Positions 1 to 11,333 of a stretch of DNA of 64,000 nucleotides are shown here, in pieces. Each line of letters starts with the position of its first letter. The stretch's first letter is position 1. A program made the position numbers and the translations under genes. The notes under the pieces were generated by a model. It searched no databases. It was not told the DNA's origin and saw nothing but the letters and a program-made list of their open reading frames with translations. The stretch comes from Vigna angularis (Eukaryota > Streptophyta > Magnoliopsida > Fabales > Fabaceae), in assembly GCF_016808095.1 (NCBI RefSeq), contig NC_068970.1:50565630-50629629 (forward strand), read 5' to 3'.

Positions 1-105
1 TTGTAGTTCACTCTTTTATAATTGAATGAGTCAAACATGGGTAAGCGAACCCTTTATGGAAAAAATGATGAAAAGTGTGCAAGTTTAATAATAGCTATTT
101 CAACC

Positions 106-1004
106 GGGTGTTGTTCTCTCCACCACTCCAAGTGCTTTTGCACCTTCAACTATTTTCTTTTATTCCAAAAATATTCTATATTTTTCCACTATTTTCTTTT
201 ATTCCAAAATTATTCTACACTTTTCCACTATTCTCAACAATCTTTCTTTCTCTCTCTACATTAATGGAGCATTTATATGGTCTAGATTTAAACTTGTGAT
301 ATATTGCAAAATATAAAATTCAGAGGAAACTTCAATATTAGTGCTTCTACCACTTCTATTTTATAAACTTAAAAGTTACATACAAATACAAAATAATAAA
401 CATAATAATATTAATAGTAAATAATATATTATTATTATTATTATTATTATATACTAACTTTATAATGACGAAAGAACTAAATAAATTCCAAATCTTTAAC
501 AAATAACTTTTTTTTTATATTTTAAGTATTTAATAATATTTTTATATTATTTATCTAATAAATTAAATATTTTATTCAAGTTATTTGAGTCAAACATGTC
601 GGTAAGTTAAAACATAATATAATGTTAAAAATTATAGATATTAAATGTAAAAAAACACACATATATATAAATATTTTTCTAGAAATTTAGAACAAAATTT
701 TACCATTTATTAAGTAATTTGAAGAAGAAGAAAATATATTAAACAGTGAAAATACGATTGAATCAAACTTATTTAAGGAAAAATGTAAATAAAATTTTGC
801 AATATATCACAAGTTTAAATGTGAGCCATGTAAATGCTCCATTAATGTGAAAAAAGAAAGAAAAAGATAGTTGAATATAGTGGGGAGGTGTAGGGTATTT
901 TTGGAATAAAAAAAAATAGTAAAGAAGTATAGAATATTTTTGGAATAAAAGAAAATAGTAAAAAGGTGCAAGGAACACTTTGGGTGGTGGAGGGAGCACC
1001 ACGC
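106..1004. mobile_element. Short MULE-like element with ~200-bp terminal inverted repeats
   Basis: The first ~200 bp (106-310) and last ~220 bp (785-1004) are inverted copies. Both run from a CTCCACCAC motif through repeated TTTTATTCCAAAA blocks to an ACTTGTGATATATTGCAAAA block at the inner edge. The element is flanked by ATTTCAACC (97-105) and ATTTGAACC (1005-1013), which match at 8 of 9 bases, the target-duplication length typical of Mutator-like elements. The interior is AT-rich with a TTA microsatellite near 425-450 and no transposase. It is a non-autonomous element; the short reading frames inside it come from the repeats and are not genes. Confidence 0.72.
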
Positions 1005-1013
1005 ATTTGAACC

Positions 1014-2519
1014 ACATTTGTGTATTCAATGTCACCTCCTCCAAATGGCTACTCCATCGAAATTTCTCAAGTAAGAAACATGATTTATATAGAAAAAAAT
1101 TAAAAGTCATTTCTTGTTTGGAAGTGTTGTGTTCACTCTTTCATCCTTGGTCTAAGAATAAATATGATCTGACAGGTACAATAAATACTAGATTTTAACT
1201 TTGAGTAGTCAATGCTTCAATTAGTTGAAGTTGTCAATTACACGTAAAGAAGTCTATAAAAGTTGTTGGGGACCGCAGAGAGTTAGTTGAAGGTATCTTC
1301 TACAACCACAACAAATAAATAAATTAAGAAATTTCCAAACGAAAAAGGCATTGACAATATCCCACAGTTCCTCTTACCTTGTCAACTGCTCAATTTCGTG
1401 CCATTTAGCTTAATATTTTATTCGTGCAAACAATTTATACTATCAATTACAAATTTTTATGCAAAAAATTATACAATATTATTGCGATAAAAATTAAAAT
1501 ATTTTCGTGACAGACTAGAATTAAAAGTCTATACCAATATATTACCAAATCAGTAAGTTAAAATAAGACATTTGTATAAAATTAAAAAGGACATCTAAAG
1601 CAATTGATTTTACTCCCCGAACTTTAATTTTCTGTTAGGTTTAATGAGAAAAATAAAGAGAATAAAAATAATAGAAATAAGTTGAACAAAAGAGTAAATA
1701 GTAAAATTGAATATTTAGTAATTTGGTAGAATAAAATAGGTAGGAGAGAATAAGAAAATTCATTACAAATTGTGGATTTGGTTTAATTTAGTAAAAGGCA
1801 AAAGATAATGGAACAGATAAAGAATAGTACAATAAATCTCATAATTTTGAAGATTATGCTTTTTACTCCTATACAAATTTTATTTTCATTTTTACAAAAA
1901 CTATTTGTTACTTCGAAAATATACTATACACGTTTATTATTGCACCCAAAAAGGTCTGGGATTAAACATTAAAAAATGCTGGCAATTAGGCCTCAACAAA
2001 TATATCTCAATCCCTGTAGCATAGAAATCGAGAGAAAAAATTGGACGTATTCAATTATAAGTTGATTAGAGTCCATGGGTAACAGATAAAATAATAATGA
2101 CGTTAGCGAATTTTAGTTTTTGAAATTTTAATATCTATTAATATATTTTTGATGATATGTTTTTTTAATTAAAATGTAATAATAAATTATATAATTTTAT
2201 AGTTTATTATAAACATAAATCATTAAGATCATTTGATGTGATTTTTCTTTACTACAAATTTAGTTAATTTATTTGTTTTATTTAAAACTAAACTAAAAGT
2301 ATATCCTTTTTGAAAAGAAACTTAATTTAATATCAATTAAATTTGAATAATTTGTTCAAGTTAATCCATAATCTATATTTTATCAATCCATAAAATTAAA
2401 TATAAATTTATAAATATTAAATTTGAATTTTATTTGTGAGAACTTGGAAAATGGGTGAATATGTGTATTATACTAATGAGAGCAGATTTTATTTTAATAT
2501 AAATGAATTTTAAATATAT
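1014..2519. other. AT-rich spacer, nothing recognised
   Basis: No coding region, RNA gene or bounded repeat was recognised here. Confidence 0.5.
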
Positions 2520-4926
2520 CTGGGTTCATTAGCATAAACACCCAACCTCTCTCTAGAACTCAGAACTCCAAGTTCTTCTGCCTTCTCTTTAACCTCCACA
2601 CTCACTGACTCAATGCATGTCCGTTTAGGTGGTGCCCAAGCGTCCACAGTGTAGAGGGCTTTATTTTGAACCGATTACTTCTTTCATTTGGACTAGTAAG
2701 TAGTTCTCCATTTTCCTCCTCTGTTTTGGAACCTAGGGCATGCTATTTTACTGATTTCATGTAACTAGAAATCTTCTCCTTGAATTTCTTGTCAAAACTT
2801 AGCTCTAAAGAGCTGTTCTATCACCATTGGGTGGTTTGTAGGGTTTGGTGGAGTTCTTGCTGACTTAGGCACTGTTGAATCAAGTTGTGAGCTTAGCTGT
2901 GAAACCCTAAGATAAGGGGAGCTAGGTTTTCTTAAAATTTATTGTTATGAAAGTGTAAATGTGATGATCTTTGTGTGACCATGCTGTTTGGGTTGAAATT
3001 ATATTTTTGAGATTTTTTGTATGAACTGAACTGTATGCTGGAAATTTGTGACTGTGGATTTGGTTGGGCTGAGGTGATATTTGAAATTTGATATGTTTAA
3101 GGTATGGGTTATGCTAAATGAGGATTCAGAGGGAAGGTAAGGAAGTATGCACTGTGTTGAGTGAACTATTAGGATTTTAGGTCATTTGAGAGGAAGTGGG
3201 ATAGTGAGTCTCAGTATATGAGATCTAGAGTGTTTCGGGAGGGTTAGGACAGTCTAGATAGGTCCAATGTGGCTTGCTAGGAACATAAAACTAGACTAGA
3301 ATAGGTTAGAAATTATAGAATTAGAATTGAGCCCCTAAGTTGAGGAAATTAGTGTTTTTTAAGAAGGAATTTAGGTCTTAATCAATTGATAATCACTATA
3401 GAAATGTTTATAATCATCTAGACAAGTTTAATTACGTGTAATACATGAATTAGAGGTGTTAGAAATTGGATAAGAGGTCTAAAAATGGTAAGGGCGTGTG
3501 TGAGTGCCTAATTCTGCAGAACTTGCGTTCTGTAGATGATGCAGAGTCGCTATGCGAGCTGTCTCGCATAGCGAGACCCTGTAGAGGGTGCTCACTGTCT
3601 GAGTCATTCGCTGTGCGAGCTGGTGCGTTGGGCGAATGACCAGAGGGTGCTGTTCTCTGTTTGTGGATTCGCCTAGCGAATCCTGTCGCTATGTGACTGG
3701 TGATGGTCTGGAACAACTACTATTTTAATTCGTAGGGCGAGTTTGGGCACATAGCAATTCTTTGGGAGGGGTAGTTTCTGTCTAGGTTCTCGCATAGCGA
3801 CCTGGGTCCGCTATGCGAGAGGTTGGAAGTTTGTTGCATGTTGTGAGTTAATTCACTATGCGAATTAAGGTGTGCTGTGCGAGACAATCCTGTCTTGCCT
3901 TGCGAATAGGGTGCGTTGTGCGAATCCTCTAAGTCCAGAGTTCTTTTTTGCTCTTGTTTTGGTTGAATTAAGTGTGTGAAATGTTGGAATGCATAGTATG
4001 ATGGTGGTAATGTGATTATATTGAAAGTATGTGAGTGTGTGAGACATGTTTGGTGATTGAAAGTATGGTTGATGGATGTAATTCCATGGATCTCAAAGGA
4101 GGTTACATGGTGGTGCCTTATGTTATTGGACGTAATTCCATGGATCTCAAAAGGAGGTTACATGGTGCTGCCTTATATTATTGGACGTAATTTGATGATC
4201 TTCAAGGAGAAGATTCATGGTGGTGCCCTTAGTGTTTAGAATGATTTGCATGGTAGCTCAGTCTTGGGGGTTTTCCTGACGCTCCAATGGTCTTTCATTC
4301 TCAGGTAGAGAGGATTGATCCATGTAGTGAGGAGTAGCAGGAGGTCCTAGTCTTGGGTGCTTCCAGTATGGCCCAAGGTGAGTGATAACACTAACCTCGT
4401 GAATGTGGTAGGGTGAAACCCATTGGCAATGGATTTGCAAAGCAGTAGAGGCCACCACGAGTGCATGACCCGCCATAGCTCGACAATCATTCTAAGCCTG
4501 GACGAGTCAAGTGTAAAGTGTAACAAGTGGTGTTGTATGGTCATTAACTTTGAATTAAACTTGCATATTGTATGTGATTGTTATAACATCATTTTTGTAT
4601 ATTTAGCTCACCCTTGCTTCTGTATTTGTGTTTTGTTTGTGTGTGCTTTTCTTTTGCAATGATCATCCACTTGGATGTAAGCAGAGGTGGATGAAGTGCC
4701 TCTAGAGCAAGCTTTGGAGGGAGATGATGATGCAACTTAGTCTAGTTAGGACTCTTAGTTGTTCCTTATCATTTTGAAATACTCTACTGTGTTTAAATTT
4801 TAAATTATGACTCCTTTTGGGATGATTGTAAGCTTAACAACTTATTTGTAAGTCTACTTTAACTATTCTCTTATATTAAAATGTGGACCTACTACATTAT
4901 ATTTCTATGTAATCTGGGACGTTACA
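2520..4926 (-). repeat. Ty3/gypsy-type LTR or LTR remnant, minus orientation
   Basis: The right edge reads GGGACGTTACA at 4916-4926, so on the minus strand the element begins TGTAACGTCCC, a common start of plant Ty3 LTRs. The same minus-strand text contains an AAGCAAGGGTGAGCTAA block near 4605-4625 that recurs in the LTR starting at 5935. The body carries CTCGCATAGCGA/TCGCTATGCGAG palindrome-like motifs (3545-3930) and a 55-bp tandem repeat. No gag or pol was found. The left boundary is uncertain and I saw no target duplication; the family is inferred from the termini only. Confidence 0.5.
4073..4237. repeat. Three copies of a 55-bp tandem repeat
   Basis: Units start at 4073, 4128 and 4183. 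They share GTAATTCCATGGATCTCAA and GGAGGTTACATGGTG blocks; the third copy is more diverged. The repeat lies inside the minus-oriented LTR region. Confidence 0.85.
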
Positions 4927-5934
4927 TTATTCACTTAATCAAATTGAAACTAAATCCAATCCAATTCAACATATGTCGACCCTATGTATGTTTGATTTTA
5001 AAATATTAGATTTGGATTATAGATTAAATTAAAATTGAATCCAATCCAACACTGATGTTGTCAGAACCTTTGTTCTAAGTTTATTTAACTTTGTCTTGCT
5101 CTTTAAATTGCTTTTTAATAAATTATACTTGTATATTTTTTCTTAAATTATATTTATAATTTTTGTTTCTTTATTAGATTGGTATCTCTATTGAAGATAT
5201 AAGTATTTTTATAATATATCTTCTTATAAAGGTGAAGATCTATTCTCCAACACCAATTCTACGAATTTCTTTAATTTTCATTCTTAAGTATTCGTCTTTT
5301 TCCTCTTCAGTATTCATCTTTCATAAGGTGAATAAGGGTTGTGATTGTAAAAGACACTCCGAAATTCAAATGTTAGTGATATTATATGCATAATTAATGA
5401 GAATGTCAAAAAGATAGTTTGATGATTTCACTATTTATAATAATTTATTACATTTGTGGGTATTTATCTGGATGGGTCTGGTCTTAGACCGAGTGACCCA
5501 TTTATCTTGTCTGAAACAGTGTTTGATCATAATTTTCTTAGTTATAAGGTAGTTGGTTTGTCATTAGTTCTGGTAGACACTTAGTAGTAGTCGACTAGGC
5601 CACTTAGTAGTACTCACCATGTAAGCTGGACATGTTTAGGTGTAGACACTTAGGATGTAATCGATTGTGTTATGTGTCATACCATCCTAAGACAAGGTCA
5701 TGTTGATGTATATAGTACACCAACTCCTAGTCTTTTCATGCATTGAAGGCATGTAAAAAGCTTCAATAAAAACAATAGTAGTCGGTCTATAACTGACTTG
5801 TAAAACCATGATGTCAATATTTGGTAGTCAACTTGTGGAGTTTTGCAAATAAAATTTGTATCTTTAGTTGTAACATTACAGGTATAATGGATGAATGTTA
5901 GGCTTGACATGGTGAGGGGTGAGGGAGGTGTAGA
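4927..5934. other. Spacer between two divergent LTR regions
   Basis: AT-rich sequence with no recognisable gene. It separates two LTR-type termini that both begin TGTAAC and face away from each other. Confidence 0.45.
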
Positions 5935-8246
5935 TGTAACACCCCGAAATTTGCGCTACACTGACTGATTTTCTGTAAAACATATACGTAAAAATATTAA
6001 AATTTAAAAATTCAACCTCAACGAAAAACAGTACATTACTTATTACAAACCGATTATTCCGAAAATAAAATATCCAAATAGTCAGGATCGAAATAAAATA
6101 TTAAAACATTAAAATTGCAATCTGAGGTCCTTTATCTCATATCTCTCTCTTCCTTTATGCATGTTCAGAAGCTTCAGCCATCACATCTGTAATAACATAT
6201 GCTCTTGTATAACATCACGCATTATACGATCATCGCATTCACATGCACAAACAAGCAAGGGTGAGCTAATGAAAATACGATAAGCATACATCATAAATAT
6301 ACTCATATTACAAGTACATTGCACACCCAACAAACCTCATATACAACAACATACCACAGAATACTACTATTCACATCTTAACCAGATGAAACTACATACA
6401 CAAGTATGAATTATACTTCGACCACACTACATACACCACTATGCATCAAAACATCAAATCAGAATGCATACGTCGATATGCATTAGAAGATAAATCAGAC
6501 TACATACACCAATATGTATCACACATCAAACCACGTCACATGCACCTCCATACAAATAATCATCTACATACCAATGCTCAGCGTCACTCCCACCACTCTA
6601 TACAAGAGCTTATCAGGGCCGACAACAACAACTCCACCTCAGTTATAACAAGTTTTACCGTACCAGCACTTTGCGTCACTCCCACCACTCTACACAAGAG
6701 CTTATCAGGGCCGTTACACATCCTCCTCGATGTGTAGTGTTGCCTCCCACCACTCGTCTAGTGAGATTATCAAGGCAATTTCCACCACTCAAAGAGCTTA
6801 TCAGAGTAACTCCCACCACTCATCAATTGAGCTTATCAGGGTCGACAACAACAACACAAAATAAGTTGGAATGAGCTTCACCGGACCAGTACCTCACATC
6901 ACCCCCACCACTCTTACATAAATGCAAGAGATTCCCCGGGCGGTTACACATCTCACCCATGTGTAGGGTTGCTTCCCACCACTCTACTAGAGCTTATCAA
7001 GGCCAACAACCGCAACGCTTACTGTCCACCACTCATTTGACGACACTACTCAGGCCAAAATACATATATCACACATATCTCATGATGCCAATCCAACCAT
7101 GCCATAGCAAAAAATACAATATCATCATCACATATTCACCAACCATGAACCTGGCATAGATTCAACATACTCAAATGCACATGTAGGATCATCGCAATAC
7201 CATATCATAAACAACCTCAATTCTTCATTCAACATGAACTCATAATCACATCATATCCAACCATGATTTCAACAATACTTAGCCATCCAAATGTCATTCT
7301 CACATCAATTTGCAATCTCACACAAATCACACAAGCTTTCCATATCAAACAGATACATCAAACAACTCAAAACGGCTTACACATAACACATCTTCTTCAT
7401 AGAACTTTATTACCCACATATAGATAACTCAAACAGCTTTGAAACCATCACCAACAGCTCTGGAAGGGTAAAAAACCCCCAGAATAACCTAAAGAACGTC
7501 TAAAACAGACATCTGGAACCCCCAAAACTTCAAAAAAATGCAATCTGTCTCGCGCAACTCGCTCCAGCGAGTTCTTCACTGGGTTCACTCGCTCAAGCGA
7601 GTAGACCGTTCCAGAACCACGAAAATTAACTTTTCGGTCCATCCTAACGTTTCCCTTCGCAATCCAGACATCCGAAACTCGTCGTCAAACATCACATATA
7701 CAAAAAAATGTTCACATACATCGCATACTCAACAGATTCATGGTAAAAACTCAAGCACAGATCCTACTCGGGTATACAAACTACCCATAATCCATATAAG
7801 CCACAAAAGGCCCAAAATAGATTTAATATCCCCGTTTCTAAAACCATTCACAGATTCAAAAACATTAAACAAGGGCATAATCTCATTCTAAGACCATAAA
7901 CAAATTCAGATTTCACAAGATAGAGACATTTCTCCGTTTAAAAACCACCACATATTCATACACATGTTCAAAAATCAAGAACATACAAAAATGAAAGACA
8001 TAGAGTTAGCTCCCCTTACAAACATAAACTCATTTCCATCATTCACCGATTCAAAATTCATCACAAATTCGAATTCATACAAATGTTCAAGAATAGCATG
8101 CACAAAAACAAAAAAAAACACAGAGTTAGCTCGCCTTACAGTTTTCTCCTTAGCTAGCTCTTCAAAAGCGGTTCCCCGATGTTTCTCTTACTTAGAATCT
8201 CTTCCTACGGCTCCAAACTCAGTTCTAAAACTCCTCTGCCCCAAGT
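5935..8246 (+). repeat. Ty3/gypsy-type LTR region, plus orientation, interrupted by later insertions
   Basis: It begins TGTAACACCCCGAAATTTG, a characteristic legume Ty3 LTR start, and carries the AAGCAAGGGTGAGCTAA block (6255-6272) shared with the minus-oriented LTR to the left. The body has CCACCACTC/GAGCTTATCAGG repeats and CGCTCAAGCGAGT motifs (7549-7605). A GAGTTAGCTCCCCTTAC block near 8000 recurs in altered form near 8125. Related sequence with CTCGCTCTAGCGAG motifs resumes at 9555-9688 and 11334 to about 11510, on either side of two inserted elements. The right end is not defined. Confidence 0.5.
6583..7060. repeat. Degenerate tandem repeat within the LTR
   Basis: At least six irregular copies of a block built on CCCACCACTC followed by GAGCTTATCAGGGCC occur in this stretch. 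Proline/histidine-rich reading frames here come from the repeat and are not genes. Confidence 0.75.
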
Positions 8247-9554
8247 TGTTGATGGATCGACAAGTGTACCGAATCACACAAGTAATATAAAATGGTAAGA
8301 CCAAGTATCGTGTCCAAAGAGACTCTCGACACTAGACAGTCATGTGATAACTTGATTAATTAAGACTTAAAGAAAACAATATCATTGGTTTCAAATGCAA
8401 AAACAGAAAATTAAATATGAATGCAAGTTGATCGATAACAGAGTAGCACAATGATGAACGAATGTTGTTTAATATGAGATGAGTATGTTGTTGGGGTTAG
8501 ATTTCGCCAAGTTCCCTCTCATCTATGTAAGAATTCCTCTTTATGCATTAATGTTAACGTCACTCACTAAATCACTTAAACCCGATCCCTCGGTGAAATA
8601 AGCATGTCCTTAATAACTAGTTCATGCAATTCATAGCATACCTAGTAATTAAATGTGAAGATCAAGAGCTTTAAGACAACCAAGACTCATACCCTCATCC
8701 TTGGGAAATATTATTCTTGGGAGTAATTCAACAAGAACCTGAATTGTAAGGAACCTCCCAGCACTCATGCAATTCATAAATCAGGCTATTGATTGAGTTA
8801 AACAAAGCAAGCGTTGTAACAGATGAATTACTCTAACAATTAATGAAAAAAACATATATTATTAAGAATCAATTCAAATACATGAAAGTTCACAAGGTTA
8901 CATCATCCCCCAACAACAAATAGAGTTTAGTTCACCATAGACATAGTGAAACTAGATGAATAATGGAGAAGAATGAGATAGAAAAACTCTAAAAATAGAA
9001 GATGGAAGCTCCCGCATCCAAATCCGCCTCCAGAGACTGAAAGAGTGTGCTACTACGCTCCCTCTGCCAAAGATACAAAACCTAGGGCGTCTGGTCCTTT
9101 AAATAGATTCAAATCAAAACAGAAACAAGGTTTGGCCCATGTCGCTGGCGCCCAAGCGCCCTACGTGGGGCGTCCAGGCATCAAACTGTGGTTCTTGGCG
9201 CTTGGGCGCCCAAAAGGGGCGCCCAGGCAGTGTGTGGTGCACTTCTGGCGCTCAAGCCCTCCTGAGGGGCTCCTAAGCCTCGCAGATTTTTTCAGTACTG
9301 CGTTTTTTTTTCTTTTTCTGCAGTTCTGCTCGCTCCTTCAGTTCTGACTCCTTCATACTTTGACTCCTCTTCCAAATCACTTCATTAACCTACTAAAACA
9401 AGGGAACTTAGTCATAAAATCATCAAGTTCAACCTCAACTCTCTTATTCACACAACTTAACAGAAAATCATGATTCAAGCAAGTTTCTAAGCAGAAAAGG
9501 GTGCATTTAGTATCAAAATTACATCACAGATAATGGTATTTTCAACCGTTATCA
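8247..9554 (-). mobile_element. Athila/Calypso-type solo LTR, nested in the older LTR
   Basis: It is bounded by TG (8247) and CA (9554) and flanked by CAAGT (8242-8246) and CAAGG (9555-9559), a 4-of-5 target duplication. On the minus strand its last ~60 bp (TTACTTG, GATTCGGTACACTTG, ATCAACA) parallel the 3' end of the LTR at 20654-21922 (TTACTTG, GATCCGGTACGCTTG, CTCAACA), so both belong to the same broad family. The sequence left of 8247 does not resemble a primer binding site, which supports a solo LTR. The interior has GGCGCCCAAGCGCC-type palindromes near 9145-9230 and no genes. Confidence 0.7.
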
Positions 9555-9688
9555 CAAGGCTCCCGCATTCTGGTCACAAATTCAGCTTCTGGTGGAAAAC
9601 TCGCTCTAGCGAGTGGGCTAGCTCCCTCTAGCGAGTCCTACTTTTTCTGACAGCTTTTTATGCTTTCGGTGCCTTTTCGAAGGAATCC

Positions 9689-11333
9689 CACTAGTAAAAA
9701 AAAGGTTTTCTAACGCGGCTAATACGTCTCGGTTTGCACAAACTCGAAGCAAATATAAACGCGATGACATTATTGCAATTTGAGCAAACTTATAGGCCTT
9801 AGTTCAACAGGAACTTAGGCATAATAGTCATATTACCTCGGTTAGAAACCAACCAAAGTGTATAGTCTACGTATAGGCATCGATTGGAGGAAGGAATCGA
9901 GGCAGTAGAAGTGTGTTACTTCGGTTAAGGGTATAACCGAGACAGTATATGTTTAATATTTCCACTGTGCAAAGGAAGTTACCCTAGTTATCCTACTGTT
10001 GCACTGTTCTTCTCTCTCGCTGCATCCAAGCGAAAAGTTCTCTACTGCATCCAAGCGCTCCATCATCGTCTCCGTCATAGGGTCGCCGATAGGTTGTCGC
10101 CGCCGCTACAGTGTTTTCACATTGCTTCGCGATTCCTTTTGTTCCGCAAGATCTCCAAACACCATCGCCAGTGATGCCATCCAACCACTGCCTCGCCGTC
10201 GTGCCTCCCCATTGTTGCCTCACTGCTGGTCCCTCCCCGCTGCGTCCACAACGTCACCGCCGCTGCCTCGTCGTGCGTGGTCAAGACAGTGTTGCCGTCG
10301 CATTGCCGCCATCGTCGCGTGGTCGTCCCAGGCTCTTGCTGCACCACCACGCTGCGCTGTCTCCACACTGTTGCCGCAGTCGCTCCCACGGTCCTGGTTG
10401 TCGTTGCCGTGGTCCTCCTTGGCTTGGTAAGTGAAATTTTTTTGGATCTTGTTCTTGGTCTTCTTTTTGGATCCAGAGACATTGGAAACACCACTTTCAA
10501 ATAAAACCCTCCGTTGTCAATATTTCCACTTCTCTTAACCTGACCTTTCTTATCAACCATTCTAGTGCATGAACATTTTTGTTGCTCAATTTCCTCTCCT
10601 CTGCCTCTTCCACCCCTTTAGCCCCTTTCACCCATTTCTCTTGTCCAACTTCAATTCTGGGGAGTTCCACCAGATCTTTGAGAGAAAGCCTGTAGCTTGA
10701 CTTAAGCATGTTCTTAACCATTTCCATGAGCTCCCTTTGGCCTCTTGCAATGGCTTGACTCTTGGAAGCGGGGGAAAGGCAACGATAGTGGTTTTTGCAG
10801 TGATGGGGACTCTTTGATGGACTCGTGGACCACAAAGGAGGGGAACACATGACAGATTCATCATCCACCTTTGACCCTATTCCGAATTGCAATTCCATGT
10901 CGTTGCAGCTGTGACAACTCTTGCAGTTTTTTGGTGGCTTCTTTGAAGCTACTAAACCAGAGTTTGTGGCTCCCCAAGCGTCATAAGTATGAGTTGTTGT
11001 GTGTCCTTTTCCATTCGATAGAGGAAAAGAAATCGTGGGTTGTTGGTCTCTTTGCGGATGAAACATGTTACAAAAATAATGAGGGTTGCGTTTATGCTTG
11101 TGTGGTTGGTTTCGAAACGGTGGGAGAGTGTAGCAGGGGATTACAATGAAAAAAAGCAAAACCTTATGGCATCGGTTACAATGAACCGAGGCGTAATCCT
11201 ATCCCTTTATGCTTCGGTTCTACCGAGGCATAAAGGAGAAGACTTTTTGCCTCGCCTTTATATGCCTCGGTTCAAAAACCGCTGCCTATGGGCGAAAATA
11301 ACCACTGTCTCGTTTCCCTTGACTGCACTAGTG
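9689..11333. mobile_element. Non-autonomous CACTA element carrying a captured gene fragment
   Basis: The left end is CACTAGTAAAAAAAAGG and the right end, read on the minus strand, is CACTAGTGCAGTCAAGGG. The flanking trinucleotides are TCC and TCT, a near-match to the 3-bp duplication expected for CACTA. Both subterminal zones carry inverted copies of a CCTCGGTT/AACCGAGG motif (9735-9945 and 11165-11290), the layout known for transposase-binding repeats in this superfamily. No transposase is present. The GC-rich interior holds a minus-strand host-gene fragment. Confidence 0.72.
10117..11159 (-). pseudogene. Captured fragment of an uncharacterised conserved plant protein
   Basis: The minus strand reads as a long open segment with conserved-looking blocks: YDAWGATNSGLVASKKPP, then CSPPLW, then SKSQAIARGQRELMEMVKN and LSLKDLVELPR. 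In another frame (from 10560 downward) it continues as MVDKKGQVKRSGNIDNGGF and YLKVVFP. I recall this block order (ARGQRELMEMV, SLKDLVE, RSGS-DNGGF) from a family of plant proteins of unknown function. The two parts are in different frames, so there is at least one frameshift near 10560. The segment from about 10430 down to 10117 is GC-rich and repetitive and may not be coding. It lies wholly inside the CACTA element, so it is probably captured host sequence. The family call is from memory. Confidence 0.5.

Noticed and set aside
6441..7159. His/Thr/Pro-rich reading frames
   Set aside because: Derived from the CCACCACTC tandem repeat of the LTR.
9999..10560. GC-rich overlapping reading frames on both strands in the CACTA element
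   Set aside because: Codon-periodic GC content opens several frames at once; only the minus-strand blocks resemble conserved protein.
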